The notes beneath the pieces were generated by a model. The model ran no database searches. It was given only the letters and a program-made list of their open reading frames with translations, and was not told the origin of the DNA. The position numbers were made by a program, and so were the translations under genes. A stretch of DNA of 64,000 nt from contig NZ_CAKKLY010000028.1 of NCBI RefSeq assembly GCF_918698095.1, positions 1 to 64,000 of the forward strand, written 5' to 3'. This DNA is from Arthrobacter sp. Bi83 (GTDB taxonomy: Bacteria; Actinomycetota; Actinomycetes; Actinomycetales; Micrococcaceae). Of this stretch, positions 25,381-34,296 are shown one piece after another. The number at the start of each line of letters is the position of its first letter. The stretch's first letter is position 1.

Positions 25381-25737
25381 ATGGCCGGCATGTTCGAACT
25401 ATTCATTGACGCTGATGCTTCGTTCAGATTTCAGCTCACAGCCCCGGACGGTACCGTGATGGCAGTGTCCCGGGCCTTTCCCGACAAGGCAGCAGCGGTG
25501 GAGGGTATTGCAGCTGTTCGCGAGTATGCAGGCATGGGCCACGTGACGGAACTTTCGGCGGCACCGGCTGACCGCCAGCCTCCGCGCCGCCCGGCTGCGG
25601 TTCCAGCGGGCGGTTCAGGGGCAGCCTTTCGGCGCGGCCTCCCGGCACGCCCCGAGGTGCGGCAGGCGTGCACGCTGTCCGCCCCGGCCCGGTCCCTCGT
25701 TTCCTCCTCCAGCGGACAGCCGCCCGGGGTGAAATGA
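25381..25737 (+). CDS. DUF1508 (YegP-like) protein with basic C-terminal extension
   Basis: A 118-residue protein. The first 55 residues match the DUF1508/YegP fold (MFELFIDADASFRFQLTAPDGTVMAVSRAFPDKAAAVEGI in two parts), a small beta-alpha unit found in stress-linked proteins of unknown biochemical function. The remainder is a Pro/Ala/Arg-rich, probably disordered tail not typical of the family. The ATG at 25381 follows GGGGAGGA. Its stop overlaps the start of the PAS-ANTAR gene (ATGA), so the two are translationally coupled. Confidence 0.8.
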   Translation: MAGMFELFIDADASFRFQLTAPDGTVMAVSRAFPDKAAAVEGIAAVREYAGMGHVTELSAAPADRQPPRRPAAVPAGGSGAAFRRGLPARPEVRQACTLSAPARSLVSSSSGQPPGVK

Positions 25738-26441
25738 GCGGACGCGGGGCGGCTGAAGATGTCGCGATGAACGAGCCGAAGAGCGTAAAAACGTACTCCA
25801 GCGCCCTTGGCGACGCGGACTGCGTGGCCGGGACGTTTCGCTATGATGCGGAGTCCCTTGAGCTGCACTGGTCCGATGAAATCTATGCCCTCCATGGGTA
25901 CTGCCGCGGGGAGATCGTGCCGACGATCGAACTTCTCTACTCCCACAAACACCCCGAGGACAGGGACCGCTGCCGCGACGTATTCGCCGCCGCCTGTGTT
26001 TCGGGTGGATTTTTCTGCAGCTATCACCGCCTTATCGACTCCCGCTTGCGCGAGCACCGCGTCCTCACTGCGGGGGAGGCGGTGGTGGAGGCAGGCGTCC
26101 TGCGGGCGGTGGACGGTTTCATTATCGACCTCACCAGCACGCTTCGCTGGGAGACCGAACGGGCGTCCCGCGAGGCGGTCGAAGGGGCCGTCGGGACACG
26201 AAGCACCATTGAACAGGCCAAGGGAATACTCATGGGGATCCTGCGGATCGGCTCCGATGCCGCCTTCGACCTTCTTTCCACCCACAGCCAGCACACCAAC
26301 ATCAAGCTGTCCAGCACGGCGGCCGATCTGGTGCAGCTTGCCAACAGTCCGCATCAGGCGGCCCTGCTCGACGCCTTCGTGCAGGAATTACTCCTGCCGT
26401 CCGCGCGGGCAGCAGGCGAGGATGCCGTGCCCGGCCGCTAA
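25734..26441 (+). CDS. PAS-ANTAR regulator (putative RNA-binding antiterminator)
   Basis: A 235-residue cytosolic sensor-effector. Residues of about 20-125 form a PAS_3-type fold (AGTFRYDAESLELHWSDE, YSHKHPEDRDRCRDVF, SCYHRLIDSRL-like strand). The C-terminal part carries the ANTAR helix (VGTRSTIEQAKGILMGILRIGSDAAFDLL), which in characterised proteins binds paired RNA hairpins to prevent transcription termination. The start used is the ATG overlapping the previous stop; an internal ATG 11 codons later is an alternative. The signal and RNA target are unknown. Confidence 0.85.
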   Translation: MSGRGAAEDVAMNEPKSVKTYSSALGDADCVAGTFRYDAESLELHWSDEIYALHGYCRGEIVPTIELLYSHKHPEDRDRCRDVFAAACVSGGFFCSYHRLIDSRLREHRVLTAGEAVVEAGVLRAVDGFIIDLTSTLRWETERASREAVEGAVGTRSTIEQAKGILMGILRIGSDAAFDLLSTHSQHTNIKLSSTAADLVQLANSPHQAALLDAFVQELLLPSARAAGEDAVPGR

Positions 26442-26481
26442 GTTGAGGACTCCACTGCGGGCCCGGCCGGCGAGTCCGCCG

Positions 26482-26988
26482 TTAATCGGAGAAGTCCCCT
26501 GCCTGGCGGCGGAAATCGCCCAGGATCCGGATCAGCTGGTCCACCTCACCGTCAGCGAAGCCGGACTGGCTGAAAACCTCGGTGTTGAGTACCGCCGTCG
26601 CTCTTTTGGCAACGGTGCGCCCCTCGGTGGTGAGCTCGATCAGTGTGGTGCGCCCGTCCGTGGGATGCGGTGAACGGATCACCAGGCCGGCCTTTTCGAG
26701 GCGGTCGACGGCGTTGGTCACCGACGTCGGATGGACCTGGAGCAGGGCGCTCGCCTTGCTCATGGGCAGGGCGCCGCTCCGGGCAAAACTCAGCAGGGCA
26801 AGCAACTCGTAGCGTGCGAAGGTCAGGCCAAACGGCTTGAGCGCCCCCTCGATACGGGCCAGGAGAATTTGCTGGGTACGCATGATCGCGGTAATGGCGG
26901 CCATCGGCGCGGCGACATTACCCCAGCCGTGGCGTTCCCAGTTCCGCTGGGCGTCGGCGATGGGGTCGCGGGGCAGCGGTGTTCCCAT
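26482..26988 (-). CDS. MarR family transcriptional regulator
   Basis: A 168-residue winged-helix dimer. The HTH is visible as GALPMSKASALLQVHPTSVTNAVDRLEKAGLV with the wing RSPHPTDGRTTLIELT. It lies 3 bases downstream of the acyl-CoA ligase gene and is co-transcribed with it, so it probably senses an aryl or acyl-CoA ligand and controls the divergent ligase/dehydrogenase promoter region, where the inverted repeats at 28761-28798 lie. The specific ligand is unknown. Confidence 0.9.
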   Translation of the reverse strand: MGTPLPRDPIADAQRNWERHGWGNVAAPMAAITAIMRTQQILLARIEGALKPFGLTFARYELLALLSFARSGALPMSKASALLQVHPTSVTNAVDRLEKAGLVIRSPHPTDGRTTLIELTTEGRTVAKRATAVLNTEVFSQSGFADGEVDQLIRILGDFRRQAGDFSD

Positions 26989-26991
26989 CGC

Positions 26992-28734
26992 TCACCCCTG
27001 GCTCTTCAGGCTCGGAAAGTCCGTTTCCGAATATTCCGTGCCCAGGTTTTGGGCGAGGGGACTGCCGGAAACGGAATTGCCGGCGTGCCGGATCTCCTCG
27101 CTGTGCCGCAGTTCGACGCGCCGGATCTTGCCGGAGATGGTCTTCGGCAGGTCGGCGAATTCGATGCGGCGGATGCGCTTGAAGGGAGCCAGGTGATCGC
27201 GGCAGTAGCGCAGGATCTCCTCGGCGAGTTCCGGCCCGGGCTCATGGCCAGCTGCGAGGACCACGAAGGCCTTGGGCACTGACAGCTTGACCGGATCCGG
27301 AGAAGGCACGACTGCGGCCTCGGCCACCGCCGGGTGCTCGATCAGGACACTCTCCAGTTCGAACGGGGACAGCCTGTAGTCGGAGGACTTGAAGACATCG
27401 TCATCGCGGCCCACATAGGTGATGATGCCGCGCTCGTCCCGGCTGGCCATGTCGCCCGTGTGATAGTAGCCGCCGCGGAAGGCGTCCGACGTCTTCCCGG
27501 GGTCGCCGTAGTACGCCTTCATCAGCCCCACGGGGCGGGGGTCCAGGCGCAGGCAGAGCTCGCCGTCGTCGGCTTCTTCGCCGGTGGCGGGGTCAACGAG
27601 AACCACATCGTAACCGGGCAGCGGCTGGCCCATGGCGCCGATCTTGACCGGCTGGCCCGGGGTGTTGGCCACCTGCACCGTGGTCTCGGTCTGGCCGAAG
27701 CCGTCCCGGATGGTCTGGCCCCAGGCCCGGTGGACCTGCCCGATCACCTCGGCGTTGAGCGGTTCACCGGCCGAAACCACCTTGGTGGGCGGGTTCCGGA
27801 GGAGCGTGAGGTCTGCTTGGATGAGCATTCGCCAGACCGTGGGCGGGGCGCAGAAGCTGGTGACCTTTTCGCGGTCCATCTGGTCCATCAGGGCGCGGGC
27901 GTCGAAGCGGTCGTAGTTGTAGATGAACACGCAGGCCTCGGCGATCCACGGCGTAAAAACGTTGGACCAGGCGTGTTTCGCCCATCCCGGGGAGGCAACG
28001 TTCAGGTGCACGTCCCCGGGCTCCAGGCCGATCCAGTACATCGTGGACAGGTGGCCCACGGGGTAGGACGTGTGCGTGTGCTCCACGAGTTTGGCCTTCG
28101 ACGTGGTGCCCGAGGTGAAGTACAGCAGCAGGGTCTCATCGGCCTTCGTGACTGCGTCCGGGGTGAAGTCCTCGGCGGAGGCGGCGGAGTCGGAGTATTG
28201 GACCGCGCGGGTGGGTGCGGTGCCGGCTTCGCCGATTTCAATCAGTGTGTAGGCGCCGGGAACGTCGGCAAACTTGCCGATGTTGGAACTTCCGACGGCG
28301 GCCCACGCCGCCTCGCCGCGCTCCACGCGGTCCTCCAGGTCCGCCGGACCCATCAGGGTGGTGGTGGGGATGAGCACGATGCCGAGCTTGATGCCGGCCA
28401 GCATAAGCTCCCACAGCTCCACCTGATTCCCCAGCATGATGATCATGCGGTCCCCGCGCCGAACGCCCTGGCTGCGGAGCCAGTTGGCCACCTGGTTTGA
28501 GCGTGCCGACAGCTTGCCGAAGCTGCGCCGCGTGGCCGAACCGTCCTGTTCCACGATCACCAGCGCGGGGTTGCCGCCGGTGGCCGGATCCGCCGCGACG
28601 GCGTCGAACCAGTCCAGGGCGAAGTTGAACTCCTCGAACCGTGGCCACTGGAAGCTGCCCCGGGCCTGTCCGTAGTCATCGCGCAGGGCCAGCAGCTGGT
28701 CGCGTGCTGCACGGAAGTCATCGGTGACTGTCAT
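26992..28734 (-). CDS. AMP-forming acyl-CoA synthetase
   Basis: A 580-residue adenylating enzyme that activates a carboxylic acid with ATP and ligates CoA. Motifs: P-loop-like LLYFTSGTTSKAKLVEHTH (A3), DGFGQTETT (A5), GGYYHTGDMASRDERG with the ATP-binding Asp (A7), VGRDDDVFKSSDYRLSPFE at the hinge (A8), and PKTISGKIRR with the catalytic Lys (A10). It resembles the medium-chain/acetyl-CoA-synthetase-like group (AcsM-type). It is divergent from an acyl-CoA dehydrogenase and followed by its presumed MarR regulator. Chain-length or aromatic specificity cannot be determined. Confidence 0.93.
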   Translation of the reverse strand: MTVTDDFRAARDQLLALRDDYGQARGSFQWPRFEEFNFALDWFDAVAADPATGGNPALVIVEQDGSATRRSFGKLSARSNQVANWLRSQGVRRGDRMIIMLGNQVELWELMLAGIKLGIVLIPTTTLMGPADLEDRVERGEAAWAAVGSSNIGKFADVPGAYTLIEIGEAGTAPTRAVQYSDSAASAEDFTPDAVTKADETLLLYFTSGTTSKAKLVEHTHTSYPVGHLSTMYWIGLEPGDVHLNVASPGWAKHAWSNVFTPWIAEACVFIYNYDRFDARALMDQMDREKVTSFCAPPTVWRMLIQADLTLLRNPPTKVVSAGEPLNAEVIGQVHRAWGQTIRDGFGQTETTVQVANTPGQPVKIGAMGQPLPGYDVVLVDPATGEEADDGELCLRLDPRPVGLMKAYYGDPGKTSDAFRGGYYHTGDMASRDERGIITYVGRDDDVFKSSDYRLSPFELESVLIEHPAVAEAAVVPSPDPVKLSVPKAFVVLAAGHEPGPELAEEILRYCRDHLAPFKRIRRIEFADLPKTISGKIRRVELRHSEEIRHAGNSVSGSPLAQNLGTEYSETDFPSLKSQG

Positions 28735-28760
28735 GGGGCACCTTTCGCCTCGGGATGCAC

Positions 28761-28798
28761 GTCCTAGTGATCCACATCACTGTGCAATATACTAGGAC
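28761..28798. promoter_or_regulatory. Inverted repeats in the ligase/dehydrogenase promoter region
   Basis: GTCCTAGT (28761-28768) and ACTAGGAC (28791-28798) form an 8-bp inverted repeat. Nested inside is AGTGAT-N4-ATCACT (28766-28781). The minus-strand half continues into a segment at 28786-28804 shared with the mmsA promoter region. MarR binding and divergent promoters are the likely meaning. Confidence 0.6.
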
Positions 28799-28828
28799 AT
28801 CCAAGGGTTTGGAAGAGCGAAGGGATAC

Positions 28829-30121
28829 ATGCCCGTGCAGCCACAAGGACGTGACAGCGCACCATCCACAGATATGCAATCGGAAGGCATGCAATCCGCA
28901 GGTGCTGATGCTGCCCGGCGGACGGTGCCTCCGCAGGCGGCAGGCGGGCCGGAGGTTTCCGCGCCGCCGTTCCCCGACGCCGACCTCATGTACATTGCCG
29001 ACCTGCTCCCTCCCGACGAGCGGAAGCGCTACGTGGACATCCGGGAGTTCCTGCAGGCCAGGGTGAGGGCACAGTCCATCGACTACTGGAACCGCGAGGA
29101 ATTCCCGTTTGGGCTGCTGGCTGAGATGGGAAAGCGCGGACTCGGCGGGCTGCAGACGGACGGCACGTCCACGCTCTTCAAAGGCCTCATGTACGTGGAG
29201 GTTGCCCGGGCCGACGTGTCGCTTTCCGCCCTGGTGGGCATCCACAACGAGCTGATTGTGGGCATGATCCAGGAGCTCGGCTCCGACGAACAGAAGCAGC
29301 GCTGGCTGCCCGGACTGACTGCCTTCACGCAGTTGGGGGCCTTCGCCCTGACAGAGCCGGACCACGGATCGGACATCGCCGGCGGCCTGGCAACCACTGC
29401 CCGGCTCGAGGACGGCGAGTGGGTGATCAACGGGGCCAAACGCTGGATCGGAGCCGGCACCATTGCTGATTTTGCCCTGGTGTGGGCCCGGGATGAGGCC
29501 GACCAGCAGATCAAGGGTTTCATCGTGGAAACGGACCGGCCCGGCTACACGGCCACTAAGATCGCCAACAAGATCGGCCTGCGGATCATGCAGAACGCGG
29601 ACATCGTGCTGGACAACGTCCGAATCCCGGAGGCCAGCCTGCTCCCCGGGGCTACGGACTTCTCCAAGGCCAACGAGCTCCTGCGGGACTCGCGTGCCTG
29701 GGTCGGCTGGCAGGGGGCCGGGATCCAGCTGGCCGCGTTCGACGTCGCGCGCGCCTACTCGCTGCAGCGCCGGCAGTTCGGCAAGGAGCTGGCCCGCTTC
29801 CAGCTGATCCAGCAGCAACTCGCCGAGATCCTCGGCAATGCGTCCGCGTCCCTGGCGCTGATGGCCCAGCTTGCCAGGATCCAGGAGGAAGGCAAACTCG
29901 AGATGGCCCAGGCCGCCATGGCCAAGTCCACCACCACCCGGCTGGCGCGTGCCTCGGTGGCCATGGGGCGTTCGCTGCTGGGCGGCAACGGCATCAGCAG
30001 CGACTTCGAAATGGGAAAGCTGTTCGGGGACGCTGAAATCCTCTACACCTACGAGGGCAGCTACGAGATCAACTCGCTCATCGTGGCGCGGGCGGTAACG
30101 GGGGTGTCGGCCTTCGTCTAG
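28829..30121 (+). CDS. Acyl-CoA dehydrogenase
   Basis: A 430-residue FAD-dependent dehydrogenase introducing a double bond next to the CoA thioester. Its three-part fold is visible: the N-terminal helical domain (REFLQARVRAQSIDYWNREEFP), the beta domain with FAD/substrate motif FALTEPDHGSD, and the C-terminal helical domain (RRQFGKELARFQLIQQQLA) with the catalytic Glu in LYTYEGSYEIN. This Glu position is like that in glutaryl-CoA and short-chain enzymes. A 45-residue Pro/Ala/Gln-rich extension precedes the fold. It is divergent from the acyl-CoA ligase and probably takes its product or a derivative. Confidence 0.92.
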   Translation: MPVQPQGRDSAPSTDMQSEGMQSAGADAARRTVPPQAAGGPEVSAPPFPDADLMYIADLLPPDERKRYVDIREFLQARVRAQSIDYWNREEFPFGLLAEMGKRGLGGLQTDGTSTLFKGLMYVEVARADVSLSALVGIHNELIVGMIQELGSDEQKQRWLPGLTAFTQLGAFALTEPDHGSDIAGGLATTARLEDGEWVINGAKRWIGAGTIADFALVWARDEADQQIKGFIVETDRPGYTATKIANKIGLRIMQNADIVLDNVRIPEASLLPGATDFSKANELLRDSRAWVGWQGAGIQLAAFDVARAYSLQRRQFGKELARFQLIQQQLAEILGNASASLALMAQLARIQEEGKLEMAQAAMAKSTTTRLARASVAMGRSLLGGNGISSDFEMGKLFGDAEILYTYEGSYEINSLIVARAVTGVSAFV

Positions 30122-30134
30122 CGCTGCCCCAGAG

Positions 30135-30185
30135 CCTAAAGCCGGCGCTAAAGCCGGCGCCGAATCCCAAGGCCTAAAGCCGGCG
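30135..30185. repeat. Three direct copies of CTAAAGCCGGCG
   Basis: Copies at about 30136-30147, 30148-30159 and 30174-30185, just after the acyl-CoA dehydrogenase stop. A short tandem slippage-type repeat with no assigned function. Confidence 0.8.
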
Positions 30186-30207
30186 ACAAACCGCGGGGCG
30201 CTGATGC

Positions 30208-30828
30208 CTAGCGTTCAGACACGAACGGCGGCGTTGCGGGCGTTTCCGCCGGAGTCGCCGCTTCGCGTGCCGCGGCCTCGATCCGGCCGAAGTGCGCCGT
30301 CTGCTCGGCGGCGCTCCGCTGCGGGATATTGGGGTCGTTGGACCCTTGCCCGGCTGAGCCGTCGATGAGTTCCCGCAGAATGTCGGCGTGCCCCAGGTGC
30401 TGGGCCGTCTCTGCGCACATGTGCACCAAGATCTGCTGCAGGGTCACGTGCTTCCGCTCTTCGGGCCACCACGGCACCACGCCGGGCGCGTCGAGGGGCA
30501 GTTCCTCGATAGTGGCGTCGCTGTGGGAGGCTGAGAAGCGGTGCAGGTCCACGATCTCATCGCGGGTCTCCGAAGCCGTCGCCCACATATCAGCATCCGG
30601 TTCCGCGCCGTCGTCGAGCCAGGGGACGTCCCGCTCACTGGGGCGGCCAAACACCTTACCGAAGTAGCCCAGCTCCACGCTCGCAACGTGCTTGACCAGG
30701 CCCAGCAGGTTGGTCCCGGTGGGCGTCATTGGGCGGCGGGCGTCATACTCACCGAGGCCGTCGAGCTTTGCGAGCAGCTGGGCCCGGCGCGTGCGGAGGT
30801 AGCGGTGCAGAATCGCTTTGTCATCCAT
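30208..30828 (-). CDS. DinB family protein (probable thiol-dependent transferase)
   Basis: A 206-residue four-helix-bundle protein of the DinB/DUF664 superfamily. Family signs: an N-terminal helix (ILHRYLRTRRAQLLAKLDGL), the loop RPMTPTGTNLLGLVKHVASVELGYFG with a His ligand, and VTLQQILVHMCAETAQHLGHADILREL with two further His, forming a likely three-His metal site. Such proteins include mycothiol- or bacillithiol-dependent enzymes. The ATG at 30828 gives normal family length; the upstream frame extension has no support. The substrate is unknown. Confidence 0.88.
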   Translation of the reverse strand: MDDKAILHRYLRTRRAQLLAKLDGLGEYDARRPMTPTGTNLLGLVKHVASVELGYFGKVFGRPSERDVPWLDDGAEPDADMWATASETRDEIVDLHRFSASHSDATIEELPLDAPGVVPWWPEERKHVTLQQILVHMCAETAQHLGHADILRELIDGSAGQGSNDPNIPQRSAAEQTAHFGRIEAAAREAATPAETPATPPFVSER

Positions 30829-30919
30829 AGTGGGCACTCTACCGAGATCGCCCCGGTATGGGGTGTCTGCGCGGTCCGGATCGGCGGTCCACGAACTCCG
30901 TCCATGTAAGTAGTTAAGA

Positions 30920-30959
30920 AACTGCCCGGGATGTGCCAGTCGGCACATCCCGGGCAGTT
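30920..30959 (-). terminator. Terminator of the cold shock gene
   Basis: A perfect 18-bp stem (AACTGCCCGGGATGTGCC / GGCACATCCCGGGCAGTT) with a 4-base loop, 8 bases beyond the cold shock stop on the minus strand and followed there by TTTCTTAA. Confidence 0.92.
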
Positions 30960-30967
30960 TTCAAGCC

Positions 30968-31171
30968 TTACAGCGGGCGAATGTTCTCTGCCTGCGGTCC
31001 CTTGGGACCCTGGGTCACATCGAATTCGACCTTCTGGTTTTCATCCAGGGAGCGGTAGCCGCTGCTGGCAATTGCCGAGTAGTGCGCGAAAACATCTGCT
31101 GATCCGTCATCCGGAGCGATGAAGCCAAAACCCTTTTCGGCGTTGAACCATTTAACTGTGCCTGTTGCCAT
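30968..31171 (-). CDS. csp: Cold shock protein (CspA family)
   Basis: A 67-residue single cold-shock domain, an RNA/single-stranded DNA chaperone of the cytosol. RNP-1 is KGFGFIAPD and RNP-2 is DVFAHYSAI. The start ([14 protein letters not shown]) has the RBS AAAGGAAG. Length is standard. About 290 bases without another gene lie upstream; part of that is probably its leader, which in Csp mRNAs often controls translation by temperature. A strong terminator follows. Confidence 0.96.
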   Translation of the reverse strand: MATGTVKWFNAEKGFGFIAPDDGSADVFAHYSAIASSGYRSLDENQKVEFDVTQGPKGPQAENIRPL

Positions 31172-31460
31172 TACTACTACTTCCTTTGTAACCCTTTTCT
31201 GGTCCTGCTCCGACGGCAGGCAGATGCGGAGACTGTCTTCCGCTGTCTCAAACCTAGGGTGCGTACGCTGGCCGTGCAATAGCTACCGTCATCAACTGTC
31301 CCTCCTGTAACGGCAGATTCGGTCCGCAGGGGGTGGCCGGACCTGCGGTTTCCTGGTCCCGGGCAGGGCGAATTTGAAGACGTCCGCCTGCAGCAGCACG
31401 AAATCCCGGGGCATTCCGCGGGCTATGGAGGGTCCCCGATCTGCTCCTCCAAGGACCGGA
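31172..31460. other. Gene-free region upstream of the cold shock gene
   Basis: The region of 289 bases contains the cold shock leader and promoter on the minus strand and the 3' end of the phosphotransferase-like gene. Short frames here lack support. One plus-strand frame reads CPSCNGRF (zinc-ribbon-like) but has no usable start codon. Nothing else was recognised. Confidence 0.4.
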
Positions 31461-34265
31461 CTACCTCACGGTCCCAACGTCGGCTGCGGCGGTCGCAACC
31501 TCGGTAACAGTCCCGGCTGCGCCGTCCACAGTTACGGTCTGACCGGTGCGCAGCCTGCTGGTGGCGTCCGGCACGCCCACGACGGCGGGGATGCCGTACT
31601 CCCGGGCGACAACCGCCCCGTGGGATATGACGCCGCCCATTTCCATCACCAGCGCACCAGCGGTCAGGAAGAGCGGCGTCCAACCCGGATCTGTGGAAGG
31701 CGCCACCAGGATTTCCCCGGGTTCGAGGCGCGCGCCCACAGGGTCCAGGATCACCCTGACCCGTCCAGTGGCCGTGCCTGTGGATGCGGGTGTCCCGACC
31801 ATTCCTCCGGGGGCCGCGGCCGCACCGGCGACCACGGCCGCGGCCGCAGCGGCGACCACGGCCTCGACGTCCGTGCCATCGGAGAGCAGGAGCCGGGGAA
31901 TTCTCCGGCGCCGCAGTTCAGCATCATAAATTCGACGGCGGTCGGTCACCATTCCCTTCAGATCGGCGCCGCGCAGGCCCACGCGGACCTCGTCGAAGCT
32001 GAGGAAGAAGACGTCGGCGGCGGCGGCGACGGCACCGGTCCTGGCCATCTCGGCGCCGACGGCGGTGAGCTGCCTGTGCATTTCACCGAGCACCGTGACG
32101 ACGTAGAACTTCGGAAGTTCGCGTAGCCCGCACAGCTGCCGTGACCGGTGCAGGCACAGCGCCACCAGACGGCCCCGCAGCTGGCTCCTTGTACGGGCCC
32201 GCTCAACGAGGCTGCGAATTCTCGCCTCCGCGTGATCGGACGCCCGCTGGAATTGCCGGTCCGGAGCCTGTTCCGGATCCTCCACCCGAAGGTAGTTGGA
32301 AATCATCCCGAGAAGATGGTCCGGCTTCTCGGCCCACCGGGGCATGCCCAAGTCGATCTCCGCCACGGCGCGGTGGCCATAACGTTCCAGGAATCCGCGC
32401 AGGCCGGCCTGCGCCACAGCGGGCAGCTCTCCTGCGGCGTAGCTGACGGCCAGTTCATCAGGCTGTTTGTCGAGGAATGCGCTGCGCGAGGCGGGGTCCC
32501 CGGCGATGGACACGGAAAAACGCCAGAGTTCAAGGTCCATTTCGGTGGTCACATTGTGGGGCAATCCGCGGAGGACTGCTTCCAGCTCGCGAGGTTCGGC
32601 AATTCCGCGCAGAAGCCAGCGGGCCAGGGCCAGCATCGTATAGCCCGTGGCGGGTCCCGGCAGTGTGGATCGGAAGAGGCCATCAACCGTCCGCGCCGCT
32701 GCATGCTCGGCGTGGTCGAGGCGCCGGAAGGCGGTAGCGGGCTCGCGCAGTGCCAGATCCTTCGCGAGGCGTTGTGCGAAGGTCCGTGCCCTGCGCAATT
32801 CTGCTTCCGGCCGGAGAACGGCTCGAATCAGGGCCGGAAGCAGCCACGTCACCAGGCCAGGGCTGGCAAAGGAACCGCCTCCGCGGGCCCCGTCCGCTGT
32901 GGCCGGCGCTTTCCTGAGCGGGTGCTTGATGACCCTGAATCTCGGGTCGTCCAGAAGTGCGGGGAGAACGGCTGCCGAGCGACCGTCCGCCAGGGGGAGC
33001 ATTCTCACCAGGGCCCGGCGGCCGGACTTGCTGCGCACTAAAGGGGTGAGGTCCATATACATGCGCAGGCCGGGGCTGACGTAGGTCCACGGCGATCTGC
33101 GGTCGCCCCACATGCCCAGCGCGGAAAGCCCCATTGGCGTGATGGGGCGGGTCAGCCCCTGGAGCAGGGAGCCGCACAGATAAACGCGGACGTCGGATGT
33201 TGGCTCGGATTCAACGCCGAACGGTTCCGCGGACGATGGATCGGGCAGGGGGTACAGCGTGGTGATCGGACGCGACTGGGTCAGCCAAATCATGCCGCCG
33301 GCGTCGATGACCCATTCGACGTCCTGGGGTTCGCCGAACAGCCGCTGGGCGTCGAGGCCCAGCGCGGTCAGAGCACGGACCTCGGCGTCGGCAAGGCTCG
33401 GCTGGCCACCGGCGTTGCCGGGCTCGAGGTCGGCAGTGGCCGCACCGACGCGTCCGCGGACAAGCTGCAGAATCCGCCCCGTCGCACTGTCCACGGTGAA
33501 ATGGTCCGGATTCACTGCCCCGGAGACCACCGCCTGGCCTGGTCCCGGGCTCGCATCGATGACGGTTTCACCGCGTGTGCCGGTTACCGGATTGGCGGTA
33601 AACAACACACCCGCAGTGGCGGCGTCGACGAAAAGCTGGACGACGACGGCGAGTCCTGTGTCACGATGGCTGATCCCGTTGGCCGAGCGGTAGGCAACCG
33701 CCCGGTCGGTCCACAGGGAGGCCCAGCATCGCCGGACGGCCTCGATCACAGCGTCGGCACCGACGACATCCAGGAACGAATCCTGTTGCCCGGCGAAGCT
33801 CGCGAAGGACAGGTCCTCCGCGGTGGCGGAGGAGCGAACCGCCACCGCCGGGGCGTGTTCGGCGCCGGGCGCGGCACCCAACGCTGCGTAGCCAGTGCGG
33901 AGGGCGGCTGCGACTTCCGGTGGGACCGGTGACGTCCCCACAAGCTCCCGCGCCCGCTGGGCAAGCTGGCGCTCGGCAGGCTGCGTCCGTTCAAGCTGGC
34001 GCTCGGCAATCGCTGCCTCGGCGTCGGTGGAGGCCGCCACGGGGCCGATCCCGTCAAGGCGAGCGGCCAGAGCGTCCAGCTCCCGTGGAACCGCCAGTGC
34101 GTAGGCCGAGGTGGTCAGGCAGAAACCTGGCGGCACGGGGAAACCCGCAGCGGCCAGCTTCCCGAGGTTGAGGGCCTTGCCGCCCACCCGGGAAAGTGGT
34201 GCCGAGCCGAGGCTGCCGAGCTCCAGCACGAGACTGTCCTGGTCGGCGTGCTGCGGGGAGGCCAT
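31461..34265 (-). CDS. Rifampin phosphotransferase-like PEP-utilising enzyme
   Basis: A 934-residue three-domain enzyme of the PEP synthase superfamily without the C-terminal PEP-binding barrel. The N-terminal ATP-grasp part begins LSRVGGKALNLGKLAAAGFPVPPGF and contains VRSSATAEDLSFASFAGQQD. The middle region (about residues 330-780) has blocks shared with rifampin phosphotransferases, such as RGFLERYGHRAVAEIDLGMP. The C-terminal swivelling domain has MGGVISHGAVVAREYGIPAVVG with the catalytic His. That domain order matches Rph, which phosphorylates rifamycins using ATP. The start at 34265 has the RBS GGGAG; upstream frame extension is spurious. Many family members have unknown substrates, so resistance is not certain. 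An ABM-like gene precedes it. Confidence 0.85.
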   Translation of the reverse strand: MASPQHADQDSLVLELGSLGSAPLSRVGGKALNLGKLAAAGFPVPPGFCLTTSAYALAVPRELDALAARLDGIGPVAASTDAEAAIAERQLERTQPAERQLAQRARELVGTSPVPPEVAAALRTGYAALGAAPGAEHAPAVAVRSSATAEDLSFASFAGQQDSFLDVVGADAVIEAVRRCWASLWTDRAVAYRSANGISHRDTGLAVVVQLFVDAATAGVLFTANPVTGTRGETVIDASPGPGQAVVSGAVNPDHFTVDSATGRILQLVRGRVGAATADLEPGNAGGQPSLADAEVRALTALGLDAQRLFGEPQDVEWVIDAGGMIWLTQSRPITTLYPLPDPSSAEPFGVESEPTSDVRVYLCGSLLQGLTRPITPMGLSALGMWGDRRSPWTYVSPGLRMYMDLTPLVRSKSGRRALVRMLPLADGRSAAVLPALLDDPRFRVIKHPLRKAPATADGARGGGSFASPGLVTWLLPALIRAVLRPEAELRRARTFAQRLAKDLALREPATAFRRLDHAEHAAARTVDGLFRSTLPGPATGYTMLALARWLLRGIAEPRELEAVLRGLPHNVTTEMDLELWRFSVSIAGDPASRSAFLDKQPDELAVSYAAGELPAVAQAGLRGFLERYGHRAVAEIDLGMPRWAEKPDHLLGMISNYLRVEDPEQAPDRQFQRASDHAEARIRSLVERARTRSQLRGRLVALCLHRSRQLCGLRELPKFYVVTVLGEMHRQLTAVGAEMARTGAVAAAADVFFLSFDEVRVGLRGADLKGMVTDRRRIYDAELRRRRIPRLLLSDGTDVEAVVAAAAAAVVAGAAAAPGGMVGTPASTGTATGRVRVILDPVGARLEPGEILVAPSTDPGWTPLFLTAGALVMEMGGVISHGAVVAREYGIPAVVGVPDATSRLRTGQTVTVDGAAGTVTEVATAAADVGTVR

Positions 34266-34296
34266 CTCCGGCTCCCGGTTTCGCGGATTTCGGCCG

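Noticed and set aside
31260-31380. Plus-strand reading with a zinc-ribbon-like CPSCNGRF
   Set aside because: There is no start codon in frame between the upstream stop and the motif, and the frame ends after about 25 residues; it could be a decayed remnant but cannot be supported.
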